In this document: piece after piece, positions 44,052-55,928 of the stretch
How positions within the stretch are numbered: the first letter of the stretch is position 1
How the letters are laid out: every line of letters begins with the position of its first letter
Assembly (NCBI GenBank): GCA_037176885.1
Contig: JAWWNJ010000110.1
Coordinates: 434,001-498,000 of the forward strand
Source of the DNA: Favolaschia claudopus
Lineage: Eukaryota; Basidiomycota; Agaricomycetes; Agaricales; Mycenaceae
Direction of reading: 5' to 3'
Length of the DNA stretch: 64,000 nt
Position numbers and translations under genes: made by a program
The notes under the pieces: generated by a model
Told to the model about the DNA's origin: nothing
What the model saw: the letters and a program-made list of their open reading frames with translations, nothing else
Database searches by the model: none

Positions 44052-45493
44052 TCAGTGGCTGCTAGGAAGACTGCCTACTCGTCCGCCATCGACTAGCCAG
44101 ACCGCACAGTTCACGTAGCTCCCTGCTCGACTGGCTAGATAAAGGATAGCTCCTGCCATGTCCTGCGGGAGTTGAGAGACCAATTTGACCGTGTCCGTCT
44201 CGGCATGACATACCTCTTCCGTCCCCGCGCGCTTGAGAGGCACGCTGCTAACGAGAGCCGCCCCATTTAAGGCTAGTTGCGGAAATACGCTGTCAGTCAT
44301 TTCTTGTACGTGTCAGCATGGTCTCATCTGTGGACATGCAAGAGAACGGACCGCTGGGGAACACGCCAGGAGCCTTTGCAAGTCAATGAGAAAAGGTCAG
44401 AGGACCTGTTGAAGCCAATGTGACGCACCAGAACATTGCTGCGTATACCCCAAGGTGATAGTCTGCGAAGCGGTGAGTATTGCACAGCTCCGGTAATTCA
44501 CACAACGTACAAGTTAGCCAACAGCTTGCCCAAATGGGTGCATGCCGCTTTGGCAAGTGTGTATGAGGGGGAAAAGACTTTCGAGTCCAGCCGAAAGCCA
44601 CCAGACGACGAAACTGATATAACTTGCGACGAATGAAGCGGAGGGCGTAGGGGGTCCACAGCAATCCAAGATTCATCCCTTTTTCGGATATTTCCCGAAT
44701 GTAACAGATCGAGAAATGCGACGGTCGTGTAATACACAGCAGTGACATTTGTCGCAAATGTTTCAGCGAAGTCCTGGCACACATGAGGATAGTTCTCGAG
44801 CATTGCGTCCTGCTCACCTGTGGCGAAGTATCTTCCCCCCACAAAGCGGCCTGAAAGGCTTTGATACTGGGTACAGATGGTGCGATGTCCCCAACTTTAT
44901 GTGGGGGTGGGTCAGATGCTGGGGACGAGTCTCCGGGGCTGGGGAGAGGATGGTTAAACAAATTCCTTGCAATACCTAGGATTGTAAACCAAAAATATGT
45001 GAATCGAAGTGGAAAATCGTTGACCAGCGTTATTGACGAGTAAGTCGATGTAACCATGTCGATTTTTGACTGTCTCAACCATTGCAAGGAGAGAGGTGCG
45101 GTCTGTTATGTCGCCCTCTAACGGAATTATGCTGCCGTTCTTCTGCATGCGAAGACACGAAATCAGAACTGAGAAAAATGGCCATTGAAGAGGACTCACA
45201 CTAATTTCCTGAGCAGTTGTCTCCAAGACTTCCATCCTGCGGCCCACGATATATACCGTTGCGCCATTATTTTCCAACGCCGCTGCCATCATGCGGCCGA
45301 TTCCTAACGAAGAGAGTCTCAGAGAACACGCATGTCGGAGAAACAGTGACGACTCACCGCTCCCTCCGCCAGTTATTACAGCGACAAGCCCCTGGACATC
45401 GAATAGACATTGAGAAGACAAGGGAGGACTTTGCATTGAGGTACAGTGATTTTCGGGTGTTCCATTAGCAAGATTAAGAGAATTAGGTGCCAT
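44052..45493 (-). CDS. Short-chain dehydrogenase/reductase, third and distinct
   Basis: Spliced SDR. ATG 45493 begins a Ser/Pro-rich leader, then CLFDVQGLVAVITGGGS joined by an intron to GIGRMMAAALENNGATVYIV (cofactor TGGGSGIG). Also seen are GSIIPLEGDITDR, HGYIDLLVNNAG, NVTAVYYTTVAFLDLL, ISVSSSGGF, the active-site YTLAKAA (YxxxK), QDMAGAILYLASRAGSYVNC and the C-terminal VDGG. Closest in style to fungal short-chain reductases acting on secondary metabolites or sugars; substrate unknown. It is unrelated in detail to the tandem pair at 2.4-6.3 kb. Confidence 0.82.
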
Positions 45494-46122
45494 AGTTTTA
45501 AACAGATGAGACTGCAGTGTAACAGAAGCGGAGCCTTCGGGATTGCTGTGACCGCTAAGTAGGCGGGGTCACAGAACTACTTGATGACCACTCTAAGTCG
45601 CCGCTGGATAGCGTACCTGGGCATTCATATGATCGTTGATAACTTGCAAGTTACGGGACGAGTGCGAGAAGCTCGGAAGCCATTTACAAAGAATCATCAC
45701 TCCGGACAGCGTGTGAGAGAGCGCGCTTTTAATTTACTCCCAGTTCCCTCGACGTTCGACTCTTGCTCCTTGTCGGCGCGCCTGAATTCGAACAAGTGGA
45801 GGTCAAGTGAAGAACGAGCGAGCTTCTTGTTCGGGTCCACATTCAGCTCCGGCCAGTGATGCGACCTCTTTATTAAAGCCTAGGACTTTAGAGTGACTTT
45901 AGATACAAAACTCGGATTATTCACGGAAGCGTCTAGTCCCCATCGCCTGTCTATTCACGTATGGTGAAGACAATCCACCAAAACCAAGATATCGAAGTGG
46001 CATGCATTACATCGCAGCGTGTCCTGTTGCATTCATCAGAACAGCTGAACCCAATAATCTGAGTTGCACCTTGACTAAATGCACGGCGATATATGAGCCA
46101 CAAATACTTACTCCGCACTTGA
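45494..46122. other. Intergenic
   Basis: No gene seen between the SDR and the oxygenase gene. Confidence 0.4.
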
Positions 46123-47614
46123 TTAGTTGCCTTTGCTATGCGCATAGGTCTCCGCAAGCCGGCTCTGGACATATTCTCCTGCAGTAACGATCTCGTACTT
46201 CGGGGTTTGGCCGGGGGAAATACAGGTCGGAAGAGGCTTTGAGTGCAGAAGTGCGGGATCTATTAGTATCGAACTGCCAGCTCCACAGGTTCAGAAACCC
46301 TACCTCAAGCAGTACGTCGTAATCCGTTCCAAAGAACAACGGCATTGAATAACGTTCCTGGCCTGACCGATTGGTGACGCGATGCATAGTCGACTTGAAT
46401 ATATCGTCTATTCACAAAATGTGCATCAGCGTTGGTGCATCGGACTTGTGGAGAAATAGTCTTTACTTGTCCAGCGCGCAAATTGATCCCCTAGACTGAA
46501 AAAAAACATGTGAATAAAGAGCGTCTTAAGCAGAGACGGTAGTTACTTGATCACGAAGGTGCCAGGGATGGGAACCGCGTCTATCCATTTTCCATCGGCA
46601 TTCTGGGCTTGAAGCCCTCCCGCCGCGTCTTGCCATAGAATTGTGAAGCACTACGCAAGCTCAGCGAAGGGAAGAGCACTGAGCTCCGCGGACCAGCATC
46701 TTACTTCGTAGCTGAAGAAGGGCGGATAAGCGCGGAAGCTTTCTTGTATGCATGCTGGACCTACTCTGTGTGAGCACCAATTCCTATGACGCGACCGTCA
46801 TCGTCGAGAGCGGGCTCTTGTGGTGGATAGTGTAACAGACGCATGATAGCCGCTGGTTTCGTGGTCTGTTGCTAGATCAGCCAAAAGAACCAAAATGAAA
46901 TAGCTGAAGATGAAGCACCTTGTCGTCGAAATAGTTTTCGGGAAGGTCTAGCGCAAGGGCGAAGAGAGGAAATAAGGACTGGCCGAGTTTCACCGCGGCC
47001 TGGCTAGACGAAAATTAGTGCTAGCCGGGAATGGGACCTATGGATTACTAGTAACGAAAAACGCTGTCCCGAAAACCAGGGAGAACCGCCTCCTCCGGCC
47101 AAACGTTCACACCCGCCATGGGACCGTCGCCTTCCTCTTCCCAGCCGAGGTCGAATCCCTCATGTAGGTCACCATGGCCGTCCGGGTTGGTGTTTTCACC
47201 TGCGATCGGAATTGTCGTCAGTATATGACTAGGACCTTCGCTAAGTCAAGCACCGAGAAGCGCCGTATACCCTTTGAAGTTTGGGCTCTTGTGGATATCA
47301 AGCTGGGATAGGCAGATGAACGGTCAGGGGCTCTCCATCGACGAAGACGCACCTCAAGCTTGGACTCCGTCGGGAGAGCAAAGAAATCACCAGCGGCGCT
47401 GATAGCTGCCGAGATGGTACTGTCTGGTATTGAATGGTTCCTGACATAAAAAAAGCCGACTGTCAATGTATCAGACGAATCTGTGCTGGCCAGTGGGCAG
47501 CTTGCCATTGACACATGCGTCGCGGATTTTATCTGCCAGATCCCGCCTCTTCAAACGATCTGTACTTGCAACGTCTGCGAAGTCACTGCGGGAACACTCA
47601 GAAATTGGCGTCAT
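46123..47614 (-). CDS. 2-oxoglutarate/Fe(II)-dependent oxygenase (isopenicillin N synthase-like)
   Basis: Multi-exon gene, ATG 47614 ([11 protein letters not shown]). [14 protein letters not shown] joins [16 protein letters not shown] (the DIOX_N hallmark), then [67 protein letters not shown] (first iron ligands HxD), [20 protein letters not shown] (third ligand H and R of 2OG binding) and a C-terminus [20 protein letters not shown]. The HxD Asp codon is split around an intron and completed by a 7-nt micro-exon (ctacgaa). The first intron appears to use a GC donor. Family enzymes hydroxylate or cyclise small metabolites; substrate unknown. Confidence 0.85.
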
Positions 47615-48599
47615 TGAACCGGCGCAGTGATTTGCACTGACATGATTGGGATTTCTTCGAATGAGCTCTCTGTGCGTTGATCCGCAAGAAGGAAACCTGG
47701 GATGGGCGTATGAAGTTCCAGATGTGGGTCCATGTCCTGAACTCGATGCTGAGGATGTACAATGTAGTGGGTGAATTAGAGTGGCGGAAGTCGGACCGAG
47801 AGCCCGAGGGCTGCCAAGTCGCTTCACCGTTCACGTCCTCATACGACTTGCGTCCAATCCGCGTCATAGCAGATTTCACGAATCAAAGTCTGAGTTACAT
47901 GTAACACCGTCATTCGGATTTACTGCCTCCGCTCTCCAGTCAGACTCGTATGGATGGCAATCCACGTTCAGGATGACGTGGGGTACGGGATATTCATTAG
48001 AAAACTCGGGAAAGCTCCGAATGAAGAGAAAACCAGGGCTTTTGTCGAACATATCGTGAACCAAGTTGAGACGAAGGACAGCTCCGACAGTCAAACTTTG
48101 AAGATGACGGCTTGAGCACCGATGAGAAGCACTGTAGCAGTGAGTATTTCGGGATCGCGTCGACGAGCTGTACGCTTGCGGGAGATTGCGCGCTATGCCA
48201 GTGAAGAACAAGACGATTTGAAACAAGAAAAGCTGGTCGGAAAATCGGACCAAACCAGCCGGCCGGCCGCCCGGCCGATCAAACATCGCACCGGTGATCT
48301 ATCAGTGACCGGTCTTGCTCTCTGTTGTCGGAGTCTGTTCCTGCCCGCCAAAAGGGCAAAATCTGTCTTGCTCAAGGCTTTTCTACCATTCAAAACTGTG
48401 CTGTTAAATCACAAATATTTTCTCGGTGTTCAGAGCAAGACAGTTCTCTAATAGCTACAGAGCTACAGACTTCAAGATGACTCGAGTCGTAGGAGGCTTT
48501 CAAATTTAGACGATTCAGACTCATGCAGTGGCGATCGAGCTCTGATTCATCTTCTCAGCAAGCGCATGGGTATCTTGTTGCCACATTTTGTGTCTCTGT
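47615..48599. other. Intergenic, weak minus-strand frames
   Basis: A minus-strand frame at 47876-48286 contains NLVHDMFDKSPGFLFIRSFP and an adjacent frame follows, but I cannot join them into a recognisable family. No supported gene. Confidence 0.35.
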
Positions 48600-49021
48600 T
48601 CAATGTCGATGAACTGGCTTGTTTTCTTGCGATCGATCACTCCAATCACCGTCTTTATTGTCTATGTCTCCAGCACTCTGTTGCTTGCCAGAACCCTAGG
48701 AAGACGCAACAGAGGAACTTATGCTCATATTTACGGTCTGCTTTGAAGACAGACGTCCTGTTTCAACTGGGTCTCATTACCGAGGTTTTACTCTTTTACT
48801 CTAAGTACGTCCCAGATTCAATACCTACTAATTTGTGCGAGTCTTACACAACACACGAGTCAGATCAAGTCTCAGCTTTAAAGTGTTGTCCTGTCGATCC
48901 GACAACCGATCTCATCTTTTTGTTCGTCGGGTCCCTCCTTCCCTTTCTTATTGTTACGCAAATTAAACGATCGGTTCACCTTGCCTGGTCTCACTTTCTC
49001 GTCGCACAATGCAACCTCCAG

Positions 49022-49028
49022 TATAAAA
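49022..49028 (+). promoter_or_regulatory. TATA box of pheromone-like gene B
   Basis: tataaaa, 98 nt upstream of the ATG, conserved in arm A. Confidence 0.6.
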
Positions 49029-49125
49029 CCAGCGCAAAATCTACTCAACTCCCCAGGCTCGCCTACCACTCCTCCTCGCCTACTTGCCCTCTCGTGCACC
49101 CTCATCCTCCTCCTCTCACCATCCA

Positions 49126-49302
49126 ATGGATTCTTTCACCGCCATCACCAAGAAGGTTGAGGACGTCGTCCTTCCCCCCACCAACGAGGACGGCGGCACG
49201 GGCTCCAGCGGCAGCTGCGTCGTTTGCAAGGAGGACACCTCCCTCCCTACCGTCAACGAGGACGATGGCACCGGGTCCAGTGGCAGCTGCACCATTGCCT
49301 GA
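49126..49302 (+). CDS. CaaX peptide resembling a double-module mating-pheromone precursor, copy B
   Basis: 58 residues, same length as copy A and only two substitutions (A19T and D23G). MDSFTAITKKVEDVVLPP, first module NEDGGTGSSGSCVVC, linker KEDTSLPTV, second module NEDDGTGSSGSCTIA ending in the CaaX box. The ATG is the one shared with copy A; an upstream in-frame opening starts on TTG. A 330-residue frame overlapping it in another phase is not conserved in arm A, whereas the small peptide is, which supports the peptide as the real product. Expected to be farnesylated at the last Cys and released at the acidic site. Confidence 0.75.
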   Translation: MDSFTAITKKVEDVVLPPTNEDGGTGSSGSCVVCKEDTSLPTVNEDDGTGSSGSCTIA

Positions 49303-49645
49303 ACGAATTGACCTAGTTAAAGTGAGTCTCTTCTACCTTCCCACTCTTCTATTCTCATCCGCTCAAGCATTCTACAGTACGGGCATAAACACACATCGGT
49401 TTAGGTTTTTCGGTTCGGGGTCAAGTCATAGGACGGAGTTGACGACAGCATTTTGGCATGCTTTGCGCTGCAAATTATCTTATTACCATTCGCCTTCATC
49501 ACAACTTGCATATTTGTTACATTGTACACATCTCAACCAATTCGAGTCTGCAGCTTGATATAAACCCTCTGAATCTGAGAAAATTGTGAATGCCTTGTCA
49601 ACTGAACACCCCTGTACTTTGCTTCCACGGAAACAAATAGACGAA

Positions 49646-50120
49646 TGATGTGAATACTGAAAGGGATGCAAAGGCGACGTACATTCGACTTTTTTCCTGC
49701 ATGCGCATTTGCTGTACTCAGGCTCTACACACCCATAAATTTTGGGTCTGCAGCTTGAAGCTGCTTTCGTGCGATCCAATTGAGTAAAGAACACAGAGAA
49801 AGAAAAACAACTTTGAATGATACTGGTTCGTACGCCAGGCCAGGTCAGGCCTATCTAGTTGCCAGTCGTCCATGTAACCACAGGAAGAAGGAAGGATACA
49901 GAGACGAAAAGCTAGTCGAGAAACGCAGAGCCCAAGCGAAATATATTTTGTCCTTAGTCGATCACCACAATCTACCTAAAAAGATAGTTAATCTACGTGT
50001 CTACAAGTCGGCTCAGGAGCACTTCCTCAGCGCGGCGACGTAGTCTTCATTCAACCAACCTCAAAGAGTCCAAGAAAGACCAGCGGCAGAGTATACACCT
50101 CATGTCGCACACCGATGGAA
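49646..50120. other. Intergenic, 3' of MFS4
   Basis: No gene seen. The word ggtctgcagcttgaagctgc near 49745 echoes gagtctgcagcttgat at the end of arm B. Confidence 0.4.
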
Positions 50121-52075
50121 CTACATGCCGGGACGACGAGGGAGCAGCATACCAATCCAAAGAGCGACGCAGGTCACGCCAATCAGGACATAGTACACCA
50201 TGTACCCGTGCATATACCCTTTCTCTATCGACAGCGAGAACATCGAGTTGGCCGCTGCTGGGCCGATGGCTCGCATGATGCTGACAGAGAGCTGGCAGAG
50301 TCCGTTCGTCGCGCCTAGGGACGCGCGATTGGGCGCCGCTGCAGATATATAGATGAAGACTGCGCCTAAGAGAGTCAAAAAGACATGGGTCAGCGAGAGT
50401 AGCGAAGAGACAAAGGATTTTTCAGACCATATGAAAATGAGAGACCAATCGAAATGATGATCTGTGCAAGAGCGCCGCCCCAGACTAGGGCGGAAACTCC
50501 CTGGCTGCGCGCAAGGAAGCTGAGGATTGGAAAAGCCGCGAATGCTGGCAGAGCAGAAGCGATGCCGAGGATGTACGTTAATTTGCTGCCCAGGTAATCA
50601 TGGATACGCGCAAAGAAGAACACCTAGGCGAAATGAAGTTGGTTAGCACTGAGCGAAGAGGCGAAATGAATGATCAATCAGAGCGGTATTCACCTGGGAA
50701 ACTCCGTTGAGAACTCCAAACACCGAGAGCAGATTCCCAATGCGCGAGGTGTTGAGCCCAAGTCCACCGAGTTCGATGGGAGTTGAAAGGAACACGGGAT
50801 GGATGGCTCGCAATGCGATATCGACGAGCGAGAGGAAAGCGTAGTTGGCAGCTGCAACGATGACAGGGCGGATGAGAAGGCCACGCAAAGGAACAGCCTG
50901 TTCTCGGGGAGCTACTACTTCGCCGGAGGCGTCCTCGAGAGAACCTTTACGCTTGATAGTGTCGACATCATCTTTCCGGCGGAACAGGCGTGGAAGTGAG
51001 AGCACTCCCGCACCAGTAGCCGTTTCTTTGAGAAAGAGGAACGTCACCGTCCAGGCGACGAGCGAAAAGGTGGCGGGTACGGCGCAAGGCAGGAAATACG
51101 GATACTTGAGCAGGAATTGGTTGTCGCCGAATAGCGCAGGGAAACGTCGAGCAGGATGAGCAAGACTTCCGCCTATGATTGGGCCAAGGGTGCTCCCGGT
51201 GGACCAAGCAACTATAGAGACAAATGAGACATTGAAACGAGGGATCATGTCAACTAACTTGGCATGTATGCATAGGCCTAGGAAATCGTCAATAGATGAG
51301 ACCAGCATATGTAGATTGATATGTACCTGGGCAATATTTGTCGAGTCGGTGATTTCTGCCAGAATACTGCACTGACGGTTAGCAACAATGTGGTGGTTGA
51401 CCTTGTCTCTCCCACCTCTTGATCACCCCGATGTTCCCGTCTACGGTGAATCAGTATGGAAACATTAACCCGAAAAGACTGACATACTCAAGGCGCCGTT
51501 TAGGCTGCGACTAAAACAAGACAGTCCAGATTGTTGAAGGTCCCAACAAAAATTGGAAGTGCATACCTCACAACTAGGCCCCAGAACGTACGAGATAGAC
51601 CAAAGGCGTACATGCTGATGCTCAATCCGCAGAGGCCGATGAGGATGACAGGTTTGCGACCGATGCGATCTGAAAGTCTCGACCAGTGGAGCACGGTGAA
51701 GGCTTGAGTGAGGAAGAATATGGATTGCTGCGATCCAGAAGTAAATGCCAGAGGGTCGTTTATAAAGTGGGACGTACCATAAGCCCAACGTAGTATCCTA
51801 CTTTGGTCTCATCTCCCTTTGTTATTCCAACGTCGCGCATCAGCTGTTGAGAAATTAATCTGGAGAACGTAGAGACAGAGGAAAGACACGCTTACCTGCG
51901 GCGCAAAGGGATAGATGACATTGCTAGTGAGTGGCTCGGCGAGCTGTAGAAAGAGGACAATCGAGAACTGGAAAAGCGGAAGGGGGGTCCGTTTAATGGG
52001 CAAGTCATGAAGGTCATTCAAGTCGGGCTGAGGAGCAAGGAGCGGTTGAGTCTCGTCGTTGTCCCTGGGCGACAT
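50121..52075 (-). CDS. Major facilitator superfamily transporter 4
   Basis: Spliced DHA1-like transporter, same group as the three other MFS genes of the window. ATG 52075 gives MSPRDNDETQPLL and LPLFQFSIVLFLQLAEPLTS; then FTVLHWSRLSDRIGRKPVIL (loop 2-3 motif), AFGLSRTFWGLVV, AWSTGSTLGPIIGGSLAHPA, KYPYFLPCAVPATFSLVAWT, a charged linker, RPVIVAAANYAFLSLVDIAL, STPIELGGLGL, VFFFARIHDYLG, AVFIYISAAAPNRASLGATN and the end LLPRRPGM. Divergently transcribed from the FAD monooxygenase at 52944, sharing an 868-nt promoter region, which suggests joint use in making or exporting a metabolite, or in degrading one. Confidence 0.85.
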
Positions 52076-52943
52076 GGTGGTCGTAAAACAAGAAACGGCT
52101 CTAGAAAATTTGTCAATGAAACCTTATGGGAGTCTTGCTAAGCATCGCACATCTGACTCGGGGGGACTACCGCGGTGGGGCAGCTTCTGTTTCTACTCTT
52201 CTGTTCATCACGAAGGACGTCGAGGTAACCTTCATTTCGCCTCAGCCGCCTTGCCGTCGGCCGCCAGGCGGAGAAAATTCGATTATCCGATTGATAACTA
52301 TTCGCATTATTCGGCGACGAAATGGTGTACTTTGTCGTCTTGAACGGTGGCAAAGAAGTGATATCAGCAGGCTACGTGGTTGGAAGCAAGTTTCCGAGTC
52401 GCAGCATGCTGCGAGAAAGGTTATGTCAATCTGGCGATGGTCCCACGATGCCAGGGCGCGGTCACGTTGAACTCAACAAACACCTCCGAATCTGGATCTC
52501 TTCTCCTTCCATTCGATTCGCACTAGTATGTGGAGCGCGTCTTACTCGCCGACAGTTTCGCGTTACTCGTCGCAGTCAATAAAGCTGAGCCGAAAATGTC
52601 TTTTCTGGGTCCCGGGGTCTTCAAGTTCTATCAAGTTGAAGTTGGTCTCTCTCATGCCTCGGTTCGATAATCCTGGGTATCCGTCTACACACCAGATAAA
52701 CTTAGGGTTCTCCTTGTGTTCTCCCCCTCTGTCTCTCCGTACTCTATATACCCCTCCGACACCAAGGAATGATCGCCCTTTAAAGGGACTGCGGAAAACG
52801 CAACATCTGATACCTGCCGCGGAACACACGCGGCCTTTAAGTACATTTCAAGCCACGCCGCAGGTCCCGCAGCAAACATTTAACCTCTCGCCCAGCCAAA
52901 TCCTTACCATGCTCTCCCGACGCTCCTGCTGCGCATCGCCATA
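52076..52943. other. Bidirectional promoter region MFS4 / FAD monooxygenase
   Basis: No gene supported. A ctctatataccc TATA-like word at about 52,742 faces the monooxygenase, about 200 nt upstream of its ATG. Confidence 0.45.
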
Positions 52944-54301
52944 ATGAAAATCATCATCGTCGGTGGCGGCATTGGCGGAATCGCCGCATATCACGCTCTA
53001 CGGAGGCACCTCGCCGACGCTTCACCTCCCGCTACAATTCTCGTCTTTGAATCGCACGAAACTATCACCTCTACGTCCTCCGCCATCGGAGGAGGTCTTG
53101 GTCTCGCGCCGAACGGCCTCCGCGCCATCTCGTCAATCTCGCAAGATGCTGCAGCCTATATACAGAAACGGGGGTTTCCCGGGGAGATTATGACCTTCAG
53201 AAACTCAAAAGGCAAGCTCATAGGCAGACTGCGCAGCGGCCGCAAAGCACGATATGGCTTCAGCGAACTCATGCTGCCCCGCGCAACCGTACATGATGCC
53301 CTGCTTCAAGAATTACGCCCAGGCGCGGTGTACTGGGACACCAAAGTTCGCTATGTGAAAGAAGACCGCGATGGCGTGGATGTAGTGCTCGAAGATGGCA
53401 CCGTTGAGAGAGCCGATCTCGTCATTGGTGCCGATGGTGTACGGAGTGTTGTCCGTGAGGGCATCTTTGGCCAAAAATACCCCGCAACATACGAGTAAGT
53501 ATCTCAAAAACTACTGTGGAAGATACCTAACGCCATGCAAGAAATCTAACGGGCGTTGGCGGCTTCATCCCTATGATATCTCTCTCCGATCCTCTTCGAA
53601 AATCGATCCAAAGGGACCCAGTCACAATGACCTTCGGCGCAAAAGGTTTCTTCGGCTACTCCCCTGCCTCCGCCGATACCGCTTCAGAAAACGCGCAGCT
53701 CATGTGGTGGTCGACATACGAGACAGCCGAACCGCCTTCACGAGACACGCCGCGCGCAGCGATCTTGGATCAGCTCTTAGAGCGTCACTCGCTTTGGAAG
53801 TCCCCCGCAGACACCCCGTCATCCACCGTCTTCCGCGAAATCGTAAATCTAGGCTGCGCAGAGTCTTCACAGTTGCTTATATTGCCGGGGTACATTACGC
53901 CCAGGTTGCCACACTGGAGCAGTCTTTCTGGCTCTGGGCGGATCCTCCTACTCGGGGACGCGGCTCATGCGATGCCACCGAGTGCTGGGCAGGGCGTGGC
54001 ATGCGCCGTTGAGGACGCAGTAGCGATTGCACTTCTCTTGAAGCACTATCGGGTATCACATCGTTTCAGCGTAGAAGAGTCGCTGCGGCGGACAGGCGAC
54101 GCGTATGAAGGTGTTCGAATGAAGCGAGTGGGACGTATATTGGACATCGCCAAACGTATGGGCAACTCTAAAAAGATTCTTAATTGGTGGCAGGAAAAGT
54201 TACGGGACTGGATCCTATGGATTATTTGTGAGCGACTCATTCTGACCTTCTCTGGTCGAGGTTACATTGATGCGTACCAGGTAAACTTCCAGAGTCGTTG
54301 A
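52944..54301 (+). CDS. FAD-dependent aromatic-ring-type (group A) monooxygenase
   Basis: Two exons with one intron (53495-53541, 47 nt); 437 codons, 436 aa. The N-terminus MKIIIVGGGIGGIAAYHAL is the ADP-binding GxGxxG of FAD; VERADLVIGADGVRSVVRE holds the DG motif, and ILLLGDAAHAMPPSAGQGVA the second FAD-binding GD motif followed by CAVEDAVAIALLL. This is the salicylate/zeaxanthin-type hydroxylase fold using NAD(P)H and O2. The C-terminal LRDWILWIICERLILTF is hydrophobic and may contact a membrane. Substrate unknown. Confidence 0.9.
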
Positions 54302-54590
54302 ACGACTCTCAGTTCGCTTATGATGTGGAGGTGGAGATCGCAAAATATATCGCTAAAACAGCTTGTGAGCCAAACGGGGCCGAGTAGCTTTTCTGAATGC
54401 TTGTATTCTGGGAAATGACGACATTGTGTATTGTTACAAAGGCAGCTGAACACGAAAGCAAGGAGACAACGACGATGTGCTATTTAATATTAGGTTTAAG
54501 TCATGGGAGCGAATCCATCCTAGCTTTAAAGTAAAGTTCCAGTTGTATGATTGATCCCGGCGAATTCACTGTTTACAGTGGCTGCTGAGC

Positions 54591-55928
54591 TCACCCGCTC
54601 TCATCGACACGGTAGCGCTTCCTCGGCCCGTCGGGAGGCGAGAACTGCCCCCCGCCGCCTTGCCCTTGCATGAACGCAGGATTGAAGTGCCCTCCGCCAG
54701 CGTTCGCAAAATTGCCGCCACGTCCAGCCATCCCTGCAGATGGCAAACAGAAGAAAGAGAAGTAATTGTGAGCTACAGCGCTATTATCGTTCATTGGAAA
54801 CTCGTACCGCCACGCATCATCCCACCGCGAGGTCCCTGCGGAATACCACCTCGCCCTCCCCGGTCGCTAAAGTTGTTGCCCATCATGTTCATGTTGCCCA
54901 TCCCCATGTTCATTCCGGGCATACCCATGTTCATTCCGCCCATACCCATACCGAGACCCATCGATGGCATTCCTCCGCGCATGCCCATCATACCGTTCAT
55001 ACCGCCGCGCATCCCACCGCGGAAATTTCCGCCGCCGCGACCCATCATGCCCGCAGCTGCCATAGCCATGGGCATATTGGGCATCGTTACGGATTGGATC
55101 TGCTGAGGGGTATGTTGCTGCATACGGTTCTCCTTTGGCGGTGGTTCTGGATGGAAGGTGAGAAAACCGTAACGAAGAAGAGGGAATTCCCACCTTTAGG
55201 CAGAGTGCGGAACGGGTTGCCCTGCGTAGAGCTTGTGAGAGTGGCAGAAGCGCGCCTGTTCTGGAAGTCGTTGTTGTCGAACCATGTCTTCATCCTCATC
55301 GCGTTGTCATAATCTCCGCATTCGATGTACGCGATACTAAATGAGATTGAGCCAACCGAGATACGTACAGAAAATTACGCGTACCCCTTGCTTTTGCCAT
55401 TCACCTTGTGTTCAGAAAACGTGATATCTTTGTGGTCAATTGTAACTCCAACATTTAACGCGACTTGGCGGAGATCTTCGTCTGTCGTCCACTGAAAAGA
55501 CAAAATCAATGCCAGAGCCTCACAGCAGCATATACAACGTACCCATTGTAAATCACCGATGTAGAGCGAGTCGTTGTTCTGCCCAACGGTGATCGTGCCG
55601 TTGGTATTATTTGGCGTCTGTCCTAGCATCGTCGTATATGAACCTCCCTCTCCACCAGAAGAGAACCCAGCTCCGGCAGAGCCTAAACGCGACGAGGAAG
55701 GAGGTTGATTCACGTTCATCTCAGAGCCTTCTTCATCTTCTTCGTCGTCTCGAGGACGCTTGTCGCCGAGCGCGGTTTCCGGCGTCGAGGTCAAAGTCTC
55801 CACTTGTTCTCCCTGAGGCACGTCAGCGAGCTGAACCCGATGCCAAAGACGCGTGCGCGCACCTCATTTTGCTCGGTCATAGGTGCGTCGATTTCACCAT
55901 AAATGTCAAAGTCGTCTTCCGTCTTCAT
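54591..55928 (-). CDS. RRM protein resembling cleavage factor CPSF6/CFIm68
   Basis: Spliced gene, ATG 55928. An acidic N-terminus ([14 protein letters not shown]) and a [13 protein letters not shown] stretch lead into one RNA-recognition motif: SLYIGDLQW (RNP2), [30 protein letters not shown] (RNP1) and [15 protein letters not shown]. The C-terminal half is a Gly/Met/Arg-rich low-complexity region (repeats like [15 protein letters not shown]) ending with [10 protein letters not shown]. Order of acidic tail, RRM and low-complexity region fits the 3'-end processing factor family. Nuclear mRNA 3' processing is the likely role. Confidence 0.8.

Larger units (their letters stand above)
48600..49645 (+). 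repeat. Inverted duplication, arm B
   Basis: Matches the reverse complement of 30955-32060. The two arms enclose about 16.5 kb. Neighbouring genes differ: arm A lies beside the AA12 gene, arm B beside MFS4. Confidence 0.85.

Noticed and set aside
48566..49558. 330-residue ATG-initiated plus-strand frame overlapping pheromone-like gene B
   Set aside because: Its frame is broken in the homologous arm A, while the small CaaX peptide is conserved there; no recognisable domain.
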